Source: Orbilia blumenaviensis (Eukaryota; Ascomycota; Orbiliomycetes; Orbiliales; Orbiliaceae). Taken from it: 64,000 bases of DNA. Every line of letters starts with the position of its first letter. Within the stretch, counting starts at the first letter, position 1. The notes under the pieces were generated by a model, which saw only the letters and a list, made by a program, of their open reading frames with translations, ran no database searches and was not told the DNA's origin. Shown in pieces: positions 47,162-59,536 of this stretch. Location of the stretch: the NCBI GenBank assembly GCA_036872755.1, contig JAVHNS010000008.1, positions 1,550,001 to 1,614,000 of the forward strand, given 5' to 3'. A program made the position numbers and the translations under genes.

Positions 47162-49220
47162 GATGCGCAGATATTTTATAGGACACGGGAGTATCGATAT
47201 CGATATCGACGGGTGGGATGGAGATGATCATATAAGGCTATATCAGCAACGGAGTTTGGAGCTTTATATCCACTGGGCTGGACCGGAGCTAGCTAGTGTC
47301 GGTGTGTGGATCGATCGGTTGCCACATTGATATGCTTGTATGCGATCTGGCATATCCGCCACCCGAAGCCCCGGTCCCGGGCCGCTATTGGATTTACAGG
47401 AGCTGGTATTGGCTCACATAAATACACAGTAATGGATATCTCAAGTTGCGAGTCTGATTCAACGTTTGATCATATCCAAATATTTGAAGTCTAGCTGGCT
47501 GAAAAATGCAACAAGTACAACAAGCTTTCCGCTGAGCTGAGGTGCTTGGCTTGCAGCTCGTTACGTCACGCAAACTGACTGGCCTCCACGATATGTGGTT
47601 TTGCTGATCACGGCTTCTGCTGTTATAAGTTTTTTTATTTTATTCTTTTTATCTCTCTCTTTTGAACAATCTTATCATGATATTAGATTATCATGCGTGT
47701 CCCCCTTTTAACGTTCTTTCCCTCCCATCCGTCATGGTTCGGAATTCCCTAATTCCCTCGGTCATGAAGGCAAGCCATTCAGCTCACAATCCCATTTTTT
47801 TCTGGATTTGCCCATCGGAGATTTTAAGCGCGCATGTCCTCGGAATAAAACGTGGTTTGGATGCGGCGGTGGCTATAATAATCAATCATGATATCATCGT
47901 CCCCGTCAATGCAATGTTTTCAGAAAAAAGCATGGTTATCACATGAATAAACAATTATGGTATTGAACCGGTTTGCGGCGTGGCTTGATATGAGCCACAC
48001 GACACTGAGAGCGGCATGGGTGGTCTTTAAATATCACAGAAAACTTACATATATTATCTAGGTTTTAGAAGCAAGCAAGCCCCTGTGTCCTATTAATATC
48101 GATGTTCTTGAACATTTTGGTGCCGGCGTGATATTAGTAATTCATGACGTTTGTAGGATACTTAGGTATATTTGCAGGCACGTGCACAGGGCTATGCCTA
48201 CATGCACCCTGCTACGGATGTGTCGTATGCCATGAGCCTACCCAGATGTTTACACTCTTCAGATTTTTAGTACTATGGAGCATAAAGTCTGGTTTTGCAA
48301 GGTCTGTGATATGGCTGTACGAGGCAATAAATAGTATGGTTCAGGAAATCAGATGGTAATTCCCCAAGTATAACATAAATTTAGTTTATATTACTTTAAT
48401 ATTATAATACGAACCAAAAATCAATTATTCCAATACGTGTTCGATATTCCATAGGTATGGTGTACTCAGATGCTCACCAACTCCAGGTATTGTACCCAGA
48501 CGTGCACGTGCACGCCGACGTCGCGACGCCCCTTTTGTTACTCGAGTGCGTAACCCTAGGTAGTAATATAATCTCAATCATTTAGGGAATATCCGCTGCT
48601 CGGATATACCCGCTCAGTATCATGGACTTGAGCTTCAGGATGTCTTTAATGTCTCATTTTCTTATAAACTGTCCAAAGATAGTCTCTGGTAACACAGCAA
48701 TAGTACCTAAATCTTTTATAGCAAAGGTTTAGAGTATATATGATTAATCTCAATATATATTTTACTAAGGACGCTCTCTCGGTGAGGAAATAAATACGTC
48801 AGGATTAGATATTGCTGAAGGTTTAGATATTATTAATTACGTTTTTATTTTTCCCAATTACTATTCTCATGCTGTCTGTCCGTCGAACGACAAATTCTCA
48901 GAGCTACCATTTATATTTTGGACCAAGCTGAATTTAGCTGCTGGAGCTTGCCAGTGCCCACTAGTGCCAGATCAGGAGACCCCTGTCAGTCCACAATTGT
49001 GACCTCTCGTCTACCACAAAAGCGGATGCAAGGCCGCGTTGCCCTGGCGGACGTACTGCGCGTCAAGATCTGCGACATCACTGTTCTGGTTTCTTTTACG
49101 TAAATACCAGCTCCGAAAATTATATATATATCTGCTGGCCCTCTGCACTGCTGCGCAATGCGAATCCTTTGTACGCGTATACGCTGCGGTTTTAGTTTAC
49201 GGGACAAGCTCGAGCTCGAT
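47162..49220. other. AT-rich intergenic region
   Basis: No gene is supported. Short frames (for example 48144-48359) have no homology I recognise. It includes an (ATCGAT)n patch (about 47195-47210) and GC-rich palindromes GTGCACGTGCAC and CGACGTCGCGACG at about 48500-48532. Confidence 0.5.
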
Positions 49221-49249
49221 ACCGGACCGGTACCGGTTATACCATTCCA

Positions 49250-52146
49250 ATGGACCGTCAACGACCCACACGCTATAGACAAGTGACGCAGACGACCCCT
49301 CGCGTCCGGCCGAAGTATATCACAGTAGACAACATCGACAATGATGTCGACCCGGAGCGGGAGAGGCTGAATGCTGCCATCTTGAGGATTCTTAGTTGGC
49401 TGGCAGTGCTCGGGATTTTGACTTTACTTTTTCTAACGGCGGCAAGATTTAGCTCTGACGGTATGTGAGGTCACACGATCATATCCCTTCCTTGGAAAGC
49501 TATTCGAAAACAAATAATTGGAGGGAGTTTTAACATTTCTTTCTTTCTTTTTTACGAGAATATTCTACTAATGTTTTATCATTTTAAAAGATGGCAGAGA
49601 TCCCTACGGTTGTGCTGCTATCACAAATGAAGGCCGCTGGCTAGAGTCGAATTCAAACTCCACTGGCCCGCTCCAAACCTGGCAGCCCCTTGGGTGCCTC
49701 CTGCATCATTATAGCAGGAAGGATATAACTGCATGTTTGCCTAAACGGCGGATACTCCTAGTTGGCGACCGAGGTATAAAATCTATATACCGTGCCACAG
49801 TTGAGAAACTCCTGCCGGGGAAAAGCCAGGAGGAGGTCGACGATGTTAGCAAATTTACAAGTGAAGGAGAAAACGGTGTCACTGTCGAGTTCATATGGGA
49901 CCCCTATTTGAACTCTACGCTGCTCACACAGGAGTTGAAACATTGGGACAATGGGTCCGTTTCGGCTCAATACCAAGCAGATCCCACTTATGACCCTCCA
50001 GCCCTCTTCATCGTCGGTGCTGGAATACGGTTTGCCAAACGAGGCTTCGACGACAACCCACTCAGGGCATGGCGTGAATCTCTGGACCGTGTGGAAAGAC
50101 ATATGCGATGGGGCCCTCGACCTACGTTTTTGGGCGGTAAAGATATGCTTATGCTTGCGCCGGTCGAACATCCGGCATGGGAGAAGCTCGATAAGGACAC
50201 GAGGAAATTGATGATGCCTTCAGTTGCAATTGATATGGGTAAATACTTACACTCGCGGGCAACAGTCCAAGGATTGGATGTGATCAGGGCTTGGGAGGTT
50301 ACGTCGGATGACAAAGTGGGATTGGTGGTTTCGAACCACGTTTACAACAAGTATCATTCAAAAGCAACGGAAGAAGATGGAATAGAGCTATTAAGTGAAG
50401 TGGCGGCTAGAAGAGTTGATATGATCCTAGGATTGAGATGCAATAACCACCTGAGGGAGCTCGGAGAAAGCTTGGAGGGTAATTGTTGTGTTCTGCCACG
50501 GAGGTTGACTTGGTTTCAGAACTTCGTGATGTTCAAGGGGGCGCTTGCAGTTTTGGTGCTGAGAATATTGTGGTGGTTGCATGACTATATACTTCAAGAG
50601 GCAACAATACGAAACTTACAAAATAGCTGTCCGTTTTCTCCCTTGTTATGATTTCCCCTTACTCTTCGTGCCTCTTTCTGACTGATAACACTTAGGGATT
50701 ACTTATCCAATTGCATTGTTTTATCGCTATGGAACAAAGCGGAAAGTTTTAAGCCGAGTGTGGGCTTTGACGCTCACCCTGATCCTATGCATCTACACGG
50801 ATCGGTCACCCGTCTTCTATCATAGGGAGCGAATGTGGAGCAGCACACATTTTGGAAAACTGCTTTTCTGTTTCCTTGTGGCTGGTGTCATCACGTTACG
50901 TGGAGCCGCGGTGAACACGAGACCCTGGGAACTAGACAAGCGGATATTGAGCGAATGGAGAGGCGTGGTGCTGGCAATCCACATGATTTCATCCTACCTT
51001 GGAGGTCCAACTGATTTCTCAACATTCGCGTTGGTTTTCTTGCATTCGGTTGAGTGGTCCATCTCACTCCTAACCACGAATTCGCCTAGGACTGGAGCTT
51101 CATACTTCGCTAGAAAACTGGTGAATCTAAACTATGTGGTCGTGCCCATGGTTTTCATGATGCAAAGTGAATACGCCTTCTATCAGCTACCTGCGCTGCT
51201 CTCGATGTGGTTTGTTGTGGTATATCTGACGGTTAAAATTCGTAATTGGAGCAACAAAGACCTGGAATGGTATTCTGGGAAATTGGCAGTTTCTGCACTC
51301 TTGGTGTTGGGTTTCTTCTGGGAACGAGGAGTCTTTGACTTTATCCTGATGATACTCAATATTTTTTGTGGGATCCGATGGGATGCTTCACTGATCAGAG
51401 GTCTGGTCTTTCAACATTTTGGGGCAGCATATGCAGGTATGGGGGCCGGGTGGGCTTATATAAGACTTTTCTTGACCTCCAAGGGTAAGCAGAAGAGTGA
51501 CATGGAATTCAACACGGCTATCGTGGCTTTCGCACTAGGTGCCTTTTATTGTGGTTTGAGGGCCCTAGGATACGAATGGTTGGATGATTGGCATACATTT
51601 AGCTGTATCGCTAGGATCGCCGGGTTTGGGGTTGTAAGGTTATGGTTTCTAGGGGGGAGGAAGGGACAAAGTCTGTTCCTTGCCTGGTTAGGTAGTGCTG
51701 AAGCAGCCATTTTGGCGATGATGAATCATGTTTGGCTATCAGCGGATGGGAGGGGAGTGGTAGATCTCGGGTTTTGGGGGTTTGACGACGAGGGTGCTGG
51801 ATGGAACACGGTGTTTTGGACCTTAGTATTTCTGTATCTTTGCTGGGTAGTGGGAGATTCCCGAGAGATACTTGTCAATTGGGTTTTGGGATTCAAGGAC
51901 GGGCTCGGGGATGCAGGCAAATCACAATCTCGAAAGAAGACTGACGCTGAAGATGACGACGGTCGTTTGGGGATGACAAGTGGGGGTAGTCAAAACGATG
52001 TTGAACTCGGCGGGCCACAGCAAACCCCGCCTCTTCATCCTCGACCTCCTATTGGAGGTTATTTGGAGAAATATGCATCAGAGGGAGTACAGCGTACAGT
52101 ATGCATTCTGGTGGCGATCTGGATATTGAATTGGACTACTACCTAA
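49250..52146 (+). CDS. CAS1-like multi-pass membrane protein with degenerate SGNH domain
   Basis: Three exons: 49250-49460, 49591-50628, 50696-52146 (2700 nt, 899 aa). It resembles the CAS1/CASD1 O-acetyltransferase architecture: a cytosolic N-terminus, one membrane anchor (about 46-66, ILSWLAVLGILTLLFLTAA), a lumenal SGNH/PC-esterase-like domain (about 120-360), then a dozen or so hydrophobic spans (about 385-780) and a hydrophilic tail ending in another span. Family blocks include RILLVGDRGIKSIYRATVEKL, PALFIVGAGI and ILGLRCNN. Unusually the catalytic GDS is GDR (R131) and the usual DGxH near the domain end is DGIE (E336), so esterase chemistry is unlikely in this half. Active relatives O-acetylate glycans (sialic acid in animals, capsule glucuronoxylomannan in Cryptococcus). 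The exon 2 donor (T|GTCCGT) is the least certain junction. Confidence 0.75.
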
Positions 52147-52445
52147 AAGACGTGTTGAGTATGTGATATTTCAGGCGCTTTCCCGATTAGGAACGACAGG
52201 GATCAGGAATCTCGGCTGCGACCCGCGAAAGGGCCTAAAAATTATTTTTTTGTGAACTAAAACTTTCCTTCAAACATTTTCAGTCGCTCAACGGTGACCA
52301 GGTTATTCCCATCGATGGCATCGAACCGCAATTACATCATTTAACCTATCGCATTCGATACCGTTCGGATCGCGTACCCTTATTACATCTTTCTACCGTA
52401 TTGAGCGGTCATAAAAGGGGACAGATCTCCCCTAACACTGATATC
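52147..52445. other. short intergenic / UTP10 promoter
   Basis: A 299-bp tandem spacer between the CAS1-like gene and UTP10. Nothing distinctive beyond a run of T at about 52245-52251. Confidence 0.5.
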
Positions 52446-55400
52446 ATGGCATCGACGCTTGCCTCGCAGCTGCAGTCGCTGCAGAAGAACCGTCCCTCTA
52501 CTCTCTCGTCAACTGTCGACCCAAAGGCTCTTCGAAAGCTCCATTCAGTATCGCTGCTATTCACTCCGGAACATGCTGCTACGCAGGACTTTGAAACTAT
52601 ATATTCCATCTGTTATGAAGGATTTGAAGAGCTTTGTTCGCTCGACCGACGATTTGCAGTCTTCGAACGATCCTTGTTCAGCGAGCAGAGCGTGGCCGTC
52701 GATCGAGATGTTTTGAGCAAAGCAGACAACGAGAAGCTCGATGAAAATGTCAAGGGGTTCTTGGGACTACTGGGAGCATGGGCTTTGGTGAAGAGCGGGG
52801 TGAAGGCTCTCGAGTGGTTGGTCAGGCGGTTTAGGTATGCGAGTTCATTGCACTTACTCATCGATAATATTACTATATACTGACATGATTGCTATAGAGT
52901 GCATCACCATAATAGCTCGCTGTTAATCCTTACTTTCTTGCCATATCACCAGCATCCTTTCTTCCTTCGCCTTCTATCGATCCTTCCACAGCCATTGCCA
53001 GATGCGTTCAAGTTTTTGACCTCATATCGCAAATCCATTGGCACTCCTATCCCACGTTCAGTCCTAATCCAAAGTCTCACCACACGATCTACTGTGTTTG
53101 AAGTCGTCGCCGAACATATCATTTCTACAATCAAAATAGGCCATGGCCATGCTACCCTTGCTCGTTTCTGGTCTGCCCTGTCCGTTGAAACTCTTAGCGC
53201 CATGCTCGACCGAACCGCGACAAAATCTCGTACTGGAGTTACGCAAGATGATGTGGCGAGACAAATGCTCCCGATTATTGCCGAATCTCTGCAAGTTGGT
53301 AAACGGATGCCGGAGTTTCAGATCGGTACTTATATGCTGTTGAGTTTGTTAGCTTCACGAGTGGTTTTGGAGGATAATGTTCTCTGTGCGACTATGGAGA
53401 CCGTGGTTGCGACCTGGGGTCCTGAGACTGTGGCGCCTGCGATTGCTGCTTTGTCACTTTTGAGTCAGCAGAGGGAGGGGTCTGTACCTGCTGCTCCTGC
53501 TGGAGTTGCATCAGCATTTTTGAAGGTGGACAATGTCGCGGACAAGTTGCTAGCTTTGGGGGAGAAATATAGGGTGGATAAGTTAGCAGTTGGCTTGTGT
53601 CTGGCAGTTTTGGAAACCGAGAAGCTATGGGGATTCAAGTCATGTTCTTTCGTGAAGGCAATCTTTGAAAAAGGAAGGGTTACGGAAGCTCAGAAAGAAG
53701 CTGTCATGCATAGTCTCATTGAAGCAGTCTTGAAGACTAGTGGGGCTGAAGGCCCCTTGAAAGATTTACTGGGAAGCTTCAAAGAGAATGAAGTACTTGT
53801 TAAAGTATTGAAGGGCAGGGATGATGAGCTGGAAAGATTGGAGTTGAGCCTAGGAATGGTTCTTGTCGAGGACCCGCAAGGTGAAATAAAGAGTATTGAA
53901 GCCACCGCCGAATCCGAATCTATGGATGAGGAGAAACATAAAGAGCAAGAACAAAAGGTTCAGGAGAAATTCGATGCCGCAATTGCTGCGCTTCCCCAAA
54001 CGACCAACGAAACTTCGGTCTTACAGACTACGAAGTCAGCTCTTTACCCACTGCTTTGTCAGGCATTGCTTGCGGCTGCTGCGAATAAGGAAAAGCTTGT
54101 GCCAATGCTCTTTTCGCACCCAGTTTTGGCATCGTCTACCCTTCGAATAACATTCATCATCAGGTTCTCATTGGACGGTTTCCCGGTCGTTGCTAAGGAA
54201 GCTGCTTTGGAGGTTCTTAAGGAAGATATCAAAAACGCTGAAGTTGCAGACTACCAAGTCCTTCTCCCCTATCTTATGATCGTTTTACTCGATGCATCAC
54301 AGCGGGTGAGGCGAGCGGCGATTATTTGCATAGCAGCAATCTACGCCAAGTATAAATCTGTGGATAAGAAAGCACGGAAGTCAACGACACCTGTGATATG
54401 GGCTGAGAACGATATCTACGGGTCTTCTAGTGAGCAGGTTAAATGGATCTCTTTCGAGGAGCACTATAAATTTGTGGATGCGATATCGTCATCGGGCGTC
54501 GAAGGGTGCATACTCGACAGCAGTCAGATTATTAGATCTTTTGCGACAGCTGTGGGATCCTTGAAGACTGCGATGAGGAAGAGTGTACTGGCGTATGCTG
54601 CTAGCCATGTCCTGAACACTCCGCTATTGCACACCAAAACCGCATTGCTTTCGTTGATCAATGGGGTCCCTGGGAGCACACGTACTGAATTACTTCTGCC
54701 TTTGTTCGTTTGGTGGAAGAAGGCGGTCGAAACGAAGGAGGTTTCCGGGGTTGCACCGGCAGAAATCCAGAAGTTCCAAGACCAGCTTATTAATATTGTC
54801 GACGTGAAAGATCATGGGGATGGTGTTAATGCCTTGGTGGCCGTCATTAAGTCTAGTTCCGCCGACCCCGGGAAGAAAGAGTATGCTTCCAAGGCTTCCG
54901 CTAAATTACAAAATCTGTGGAATGATGGTCTCCGGGCCGAAGTTAAGCCAGGTTTGGCAATGTCCCTGATCAAGTTGATCGTTGGAAACCGGCAACCCGA
55001 TCTCCATGATATCGTTTCATCGGAGGCGCTTCATGTTCTAAGAAACGTCACTCTTACATCCGAAATCTACACGGCTTTTATCAACGAAGTTGCGCCCGAC
55101 CACCCAGCTGATAACCTACGCTCAAATGCAAGAAGGAAGAGATCATTTAGTCGAGAGGTTGAGGCCAGATTGCCTCAGAATATGAAGGAACTTACGATCG
55201 TACTTGAGCTTTTGGAGGGCGACCTACCTGAAAGATTCCCAGAGCTACTACCATTGATGTTTACTGTTCTCGGAAAGGCACTGGAATATGCTGAGGCAGC
55301 CCCAATGGGAGGTGATTACATGATCCAAGTCATCCTTAGCTGTTTGACCGCTATTGTCACTGGCTATAAACAACAACATCCTGGCCAAGTTCTTGATACG

Positions 55401-57974
55401 AACAGCGTGCGAGCCGATTTTATCGTTAATTGCATTCGGTCTACATCGAGCCCACAACTCCAGAACAGCGCGCTACTTCTCATCGCCGCTCTTGCGGATA
55501 CTGCACCAGATGTGGTTCTCCATAGTGTCATGCCAATCTTCACTTTCATGGGAGCCAATGTCCTTCGTCAAGATGACGAGTATTCTGCTCATGTTATTGA
55601 ACAGACCATTCACAGGGTTATCCCTCCGCTCTTAGAATCTTTGAGGCGAAGCCATATCAAGGACCCCGCAGCTGGGGTATCCGAGATTATGTCTAATTTC
55701 GTCGCGGCGTTCCAACATGTTCCAGCTCACCGACGAATGAAGATGTATTTGTCGCTGAGTCAGAGCATGGGGACTAATGAATATCTTTATGTGCTGTTGT
55801 TGCTACTTGGTGAGAAGTGCTATGAAGAGAAGGTAGCTGGGAGACACATGGCAGTTACAATCACAGAATTCTGTGAAAATTTCTGTGCTGGGTTCCCTGC
55901 GAGCGAGCAAATGGGCGCATTCGTGAAGTATTTGGAAGTTTGTGTGGACTTGGCTGGAGATTCGCCTAATAAGCGGACTCTCCAGCTTTTCAAGGAGAAG
56001 CAGATGAGTGAAACCAAGAGAGTTGAAGTTGTTACAGCTCTTTTGGAGTTGTTGGGGGTTATTTTGGGATCGAGGAAGCTGAGGAATCTGGTGTCGAATG
56101 CACAGAAGGGAGCTGGCGAGGAGGTTGTGGTACTCAAGAAATACTTTGTAGATGCTGTCAAGCAATGTCTACAGGCTGGTCAATGTAGTGGGAAGATTGC
56201 TGCTGGTAGGTTTCATCATCAGGAAGACGGATTTGAGGGTATGGCTAACTTTGTTACAGGTGCAGAATCGTGTCTAAAGGCTCTTCTTGACTTGCTCCCA
56301 ATACCCCTTTTCGTCACTATCACAGGCGAGTTGGTCAAGGATGCGACCTCACCTTATCGCACTGGAATTCTGGCAACTTTCAAATCACGAATTACTTCGG
56401 AAACCAAGAGGGCGTCACAAGATGCCGCATTAGATTTCTTGCCCGAACTGGCTGCTTTGCTTCAGGATGCATCTACTCCAGTGAATCTCAGGGCAGAAGC
56501 TGTATCCTGCGTCACAGTCATTACTGACAAGTACGGCAAGGAGAGGCAAGACACAATCGCAAATCTGCTTGACACTATCACTGGTGAGCAGGCCTTTGGA
56601 AGTGATGACCAGGGATTGCAAGTCCTGTCAACCATCTGCTTGATCTCGATGACAAAGTGTCTGGGCGGCCGGATCATCCCAGCCCTGCCCAAGATTGCAC
56701 CTCCAGCTTTGACATTGCTCGAGAAAGAGCTTGACCAAGAAGCACCTATGTTCTTGGTTCACAACGCGGTGTGCCCACTACTTGAGGATCTCGTTAAGAC
56801 GATACCGAACTTTATGGTTAGTTACCTTGAGCGAATGCTCAAGGTTTCTTACACAGCTGTCCTAAAGGAAGCACAGCTTAGCCAAGAAAGTGATAACGAG
56901 GACATCGACGAGGACGTCGCCGGACATTTGGCGACAGCGCCTACTGTTCTTGCAAGTTTGATTTCCACTGTGGCGAAGAAGATTCCTGCCAAGTCGCTGG
57001 TCAAGGCTGCTCTGGGAACCTGGACGAATGCTATCCAATGTGGAGTACCAGCCCTAAAGCAACTTTTTACTTTATTGGCTAAAACGATTGAGCTCTGCCC
57101 TAAACCAGAGTTCGGGCCTATCCAAGACATGCTCTTCAAGATATTCCTTCTGGCCTTCGATGTCCGAAACTTCGATCTGCCACTTGCAGACGAAGAAGGG
57201 CTTGGCTCAGTCGAAGAGTTGATGTACAAGGCAATGCTGCAGATGGTGTTCAAACTCAATGACAAGGTCTTCCGACCTTTCTTCGGCCGACTATTGAGGT
57301 TTTGCAATGAGGTTAAGGGAGACGACGTGGAAGAAAAGAAGAATAGAAGACTTCAAACTTTCTATGGATTCTTCAATATGTTCCAGGAAGGGTTAGGATC
57401 CATCGTTACCAACTACTATTCTCACGTACTGGACAATGCTATTGGTTTCTTGGAAGGCGTTCGGAAACTCGGCGAGGATGAGCAGGCTGGTACTGTCGAG
57501 AAGCTCTACACTCTGGTTGTGACTTCTCTCACCAAGAGCTTTGCAAACGACCAGGACGAGTTCTGGCAGAATCCCACAAATTTCGAAAAGATTCAACCAG
57601 TTCTGATGGGTCAATTGGAACTCGCACGCGGTGGTGAAGACGAGGAGGTCCTTCCGATATCGACTCTTGTCGTGCCAGCCATCGGCGAGCTGTCGATGGC
57701 AGCGCATACAGATGACCACGATAAAGCTATAAACTCTGCCGTTCTGAAGGCTATGAGAAGCGAAGAGGCAGATGTCAGACTGGTGGCGATCAAGATGATG
57801 GAGGAGCTGTATGAAAGACATAAAGAAGAATGGATCGGATTGCTGCCAGAGACTATGCCGGCTATTGCGGAGCTGATGGAAGACGATGCAGAGGAAGTTG
57901 AGAGGGGGGTACAGAGGTTGATTGTGAAGATCGAAGAGTACTATGGGGAGAAATTGGAGACTCTGCTGACATAG
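52446..57974 (+). CDS. UTP10: U3 snoRNP-associated protein 10 (HEATR1 family)
   Basis: Exons 52446-52834, 52898-56205 and 56260-57974; the total without the 54-nt third-junction intron is 5412 nt (1803 aa). If that segment is retained the frame stays open and the protein has 1821 aa. UTP10 is a giant HEAT-repeat scaffold of the t-UTP/UTP-A complex that links Pol I transcription and early 18S pre-rRNA processing in the nucleolus. Family traits: N-terminus MASTLASQLQSLQ, FTPEHAATQDFETIYSICYEGFEEL, HHHNSSLLILTFLPYHQHPFFLRLLSILP, and the C-terminal BP28CT region (RPFFGRLLRFCNEV, RRLQTFYGFFNMFQEGLGSIVTNYYSHVLD, NFEKIQPVLMGQLE), ending LLPETMPAIAELMEDDAEEVE. The length fits the family (yeast 1769). 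Confidence 0.95.
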
Positions 57975-59536
57975 GTCTAAAAGGAACTTGTAGTAGAGTT
58001 GAGGGTAGGTTTTGTGTAATATATATTTAGCTAACAAGTAGTGTATAATACTTGCCCTATGGTCGATGTATTTGTATCCAAAGTTATAGTTACATTATTG
58101 TTCAGGATTGATAGGTCGCTTGGGTGACTTCTGCCCCTGCCATTGCACCCGGCGCTAATAGCGTCGTTTCCTAGTTTTGGTTTATACCAGGCATTGAATG
58201 CATAGTATATAAAATTATCGAAAAAAACTCCCCTCATGATATCAGCTGCATGCCGGCCGCTGGCTGATTAACCAGGTCCAAAATTTTCTTAAAAATATAT
58301 ATATATACACTATACTAATAGATTCTTTATTCGTTTCGTTTCGTTATCCCTCCTCTTCTAAGACTTCATCATTCAGGCTCATATAGGTATGCTGGTACTG
58401 TGCGTGTCCCCTTCCATTACTATCTCTTATAAAAACAATAATCTCATCAAACTTCATGCAGTGGAGGTGTTCCGCGAACTACGCGCACGGTTTATGGTGG
58501 CAGCACCTCTTACTTTTGTTTCTTTTTCTTTATGTCTCTCTTTTTTTTGGGGGGGGGGTGTATTTCGTTCGGGGCAAGGTTTCTCTTTCTGCGACCATAG
58601 AGGAGACAAAAAGGATAGGAATGACAGTTTCGTGAATGAAAGAAAGAAAACTATGAAACATGATATCCTTGGAGGTCATGACGTCAATCGTGAAAGGAAA
58701 AGAAGAAAAGAGAATTAGGGAACGAATTCGAAGAGAAGAAGAGGATGCGGAGGAGACGGAAGAATAGAATGGAGGAGGAGGAGGAGGAGGAGAATAATGG
58801 AAAAAAGGAATAAAAGGGAATAATAATAGTAGGTCCTAGTTACATACATGAAGTCGATAGGGAAAGAAACATCGTGAATGGGCGTTAGCATGTTAAAATA
58901 AAAACAAAAATAATAAGAAAGAAGAAACAACCAGCGGTGACGGTATCATGCGATTCAAGTTATTTTTCCCCGTCTATCATAAACTTAACACAAAACGGAA
59001 ACAAAGAGGTCGTAATAGACAATAATAGACATGAAAGGTGTGCAAAGAATGAAAAAACAGTCGTAATAAAGTGAAAGAAAAGAACAAAAGAAGAAGTGGA
59101 AGGAAGAAAAACAGAAAATAAAAAAAAAAAAAAAAATCGGAGTATCTTGCTGTTGCCGTATAAAAATCCCATTATTTTTTCCCACATACGCACACCGATA
59201 CAAAACGGTTTTTCCTCATCCAATTCGCTATGCCAGTTAATATCTTTCTGTCTTTCTCCAGGACTTTTTATCGTACAACACGTTTAAGTAAAAGGAAATA
59301 AAGGGATGGTTAAATGAAGTTTGAGAGAAGAAAAGGGGGGAGGGGGGGGTAATTCAACCTCGAACCCGATTGTAATGTCATCCAAGGTCTAGCATGAATT
59401 CGATTTGATAAAGGAACAGTCATAACAAGAGGGTCGATCGTTATTCATAAGCAAATGAATGGCGGGGTCGAGGCAGGTTCCCGTTGGACGGACTAGAGCC
59501 AGAAGGGGATTGGTGCATCTGTCCTACGGAGGGTCC
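57975..59536. other. convergent 3' intergenic region
   Basis: Shared 3' flank of UTP10 and KAP104. It has a TGACGTCA octamer at 58679-58686, (GGA)n at 58771-58792 and polypurine tracts including a long A run near 59119-59134. I see no gene. Confidence 0.55.

Noticed and set aside
48144..48359. 71-codon Cys-containing frame that might be a small secreted protein
   Set aside because: It begins with an ATG but the hydrophobic stretch is irregular, cysteines do not pair in a known pattern, and the surroundings are AT-rich spacer.
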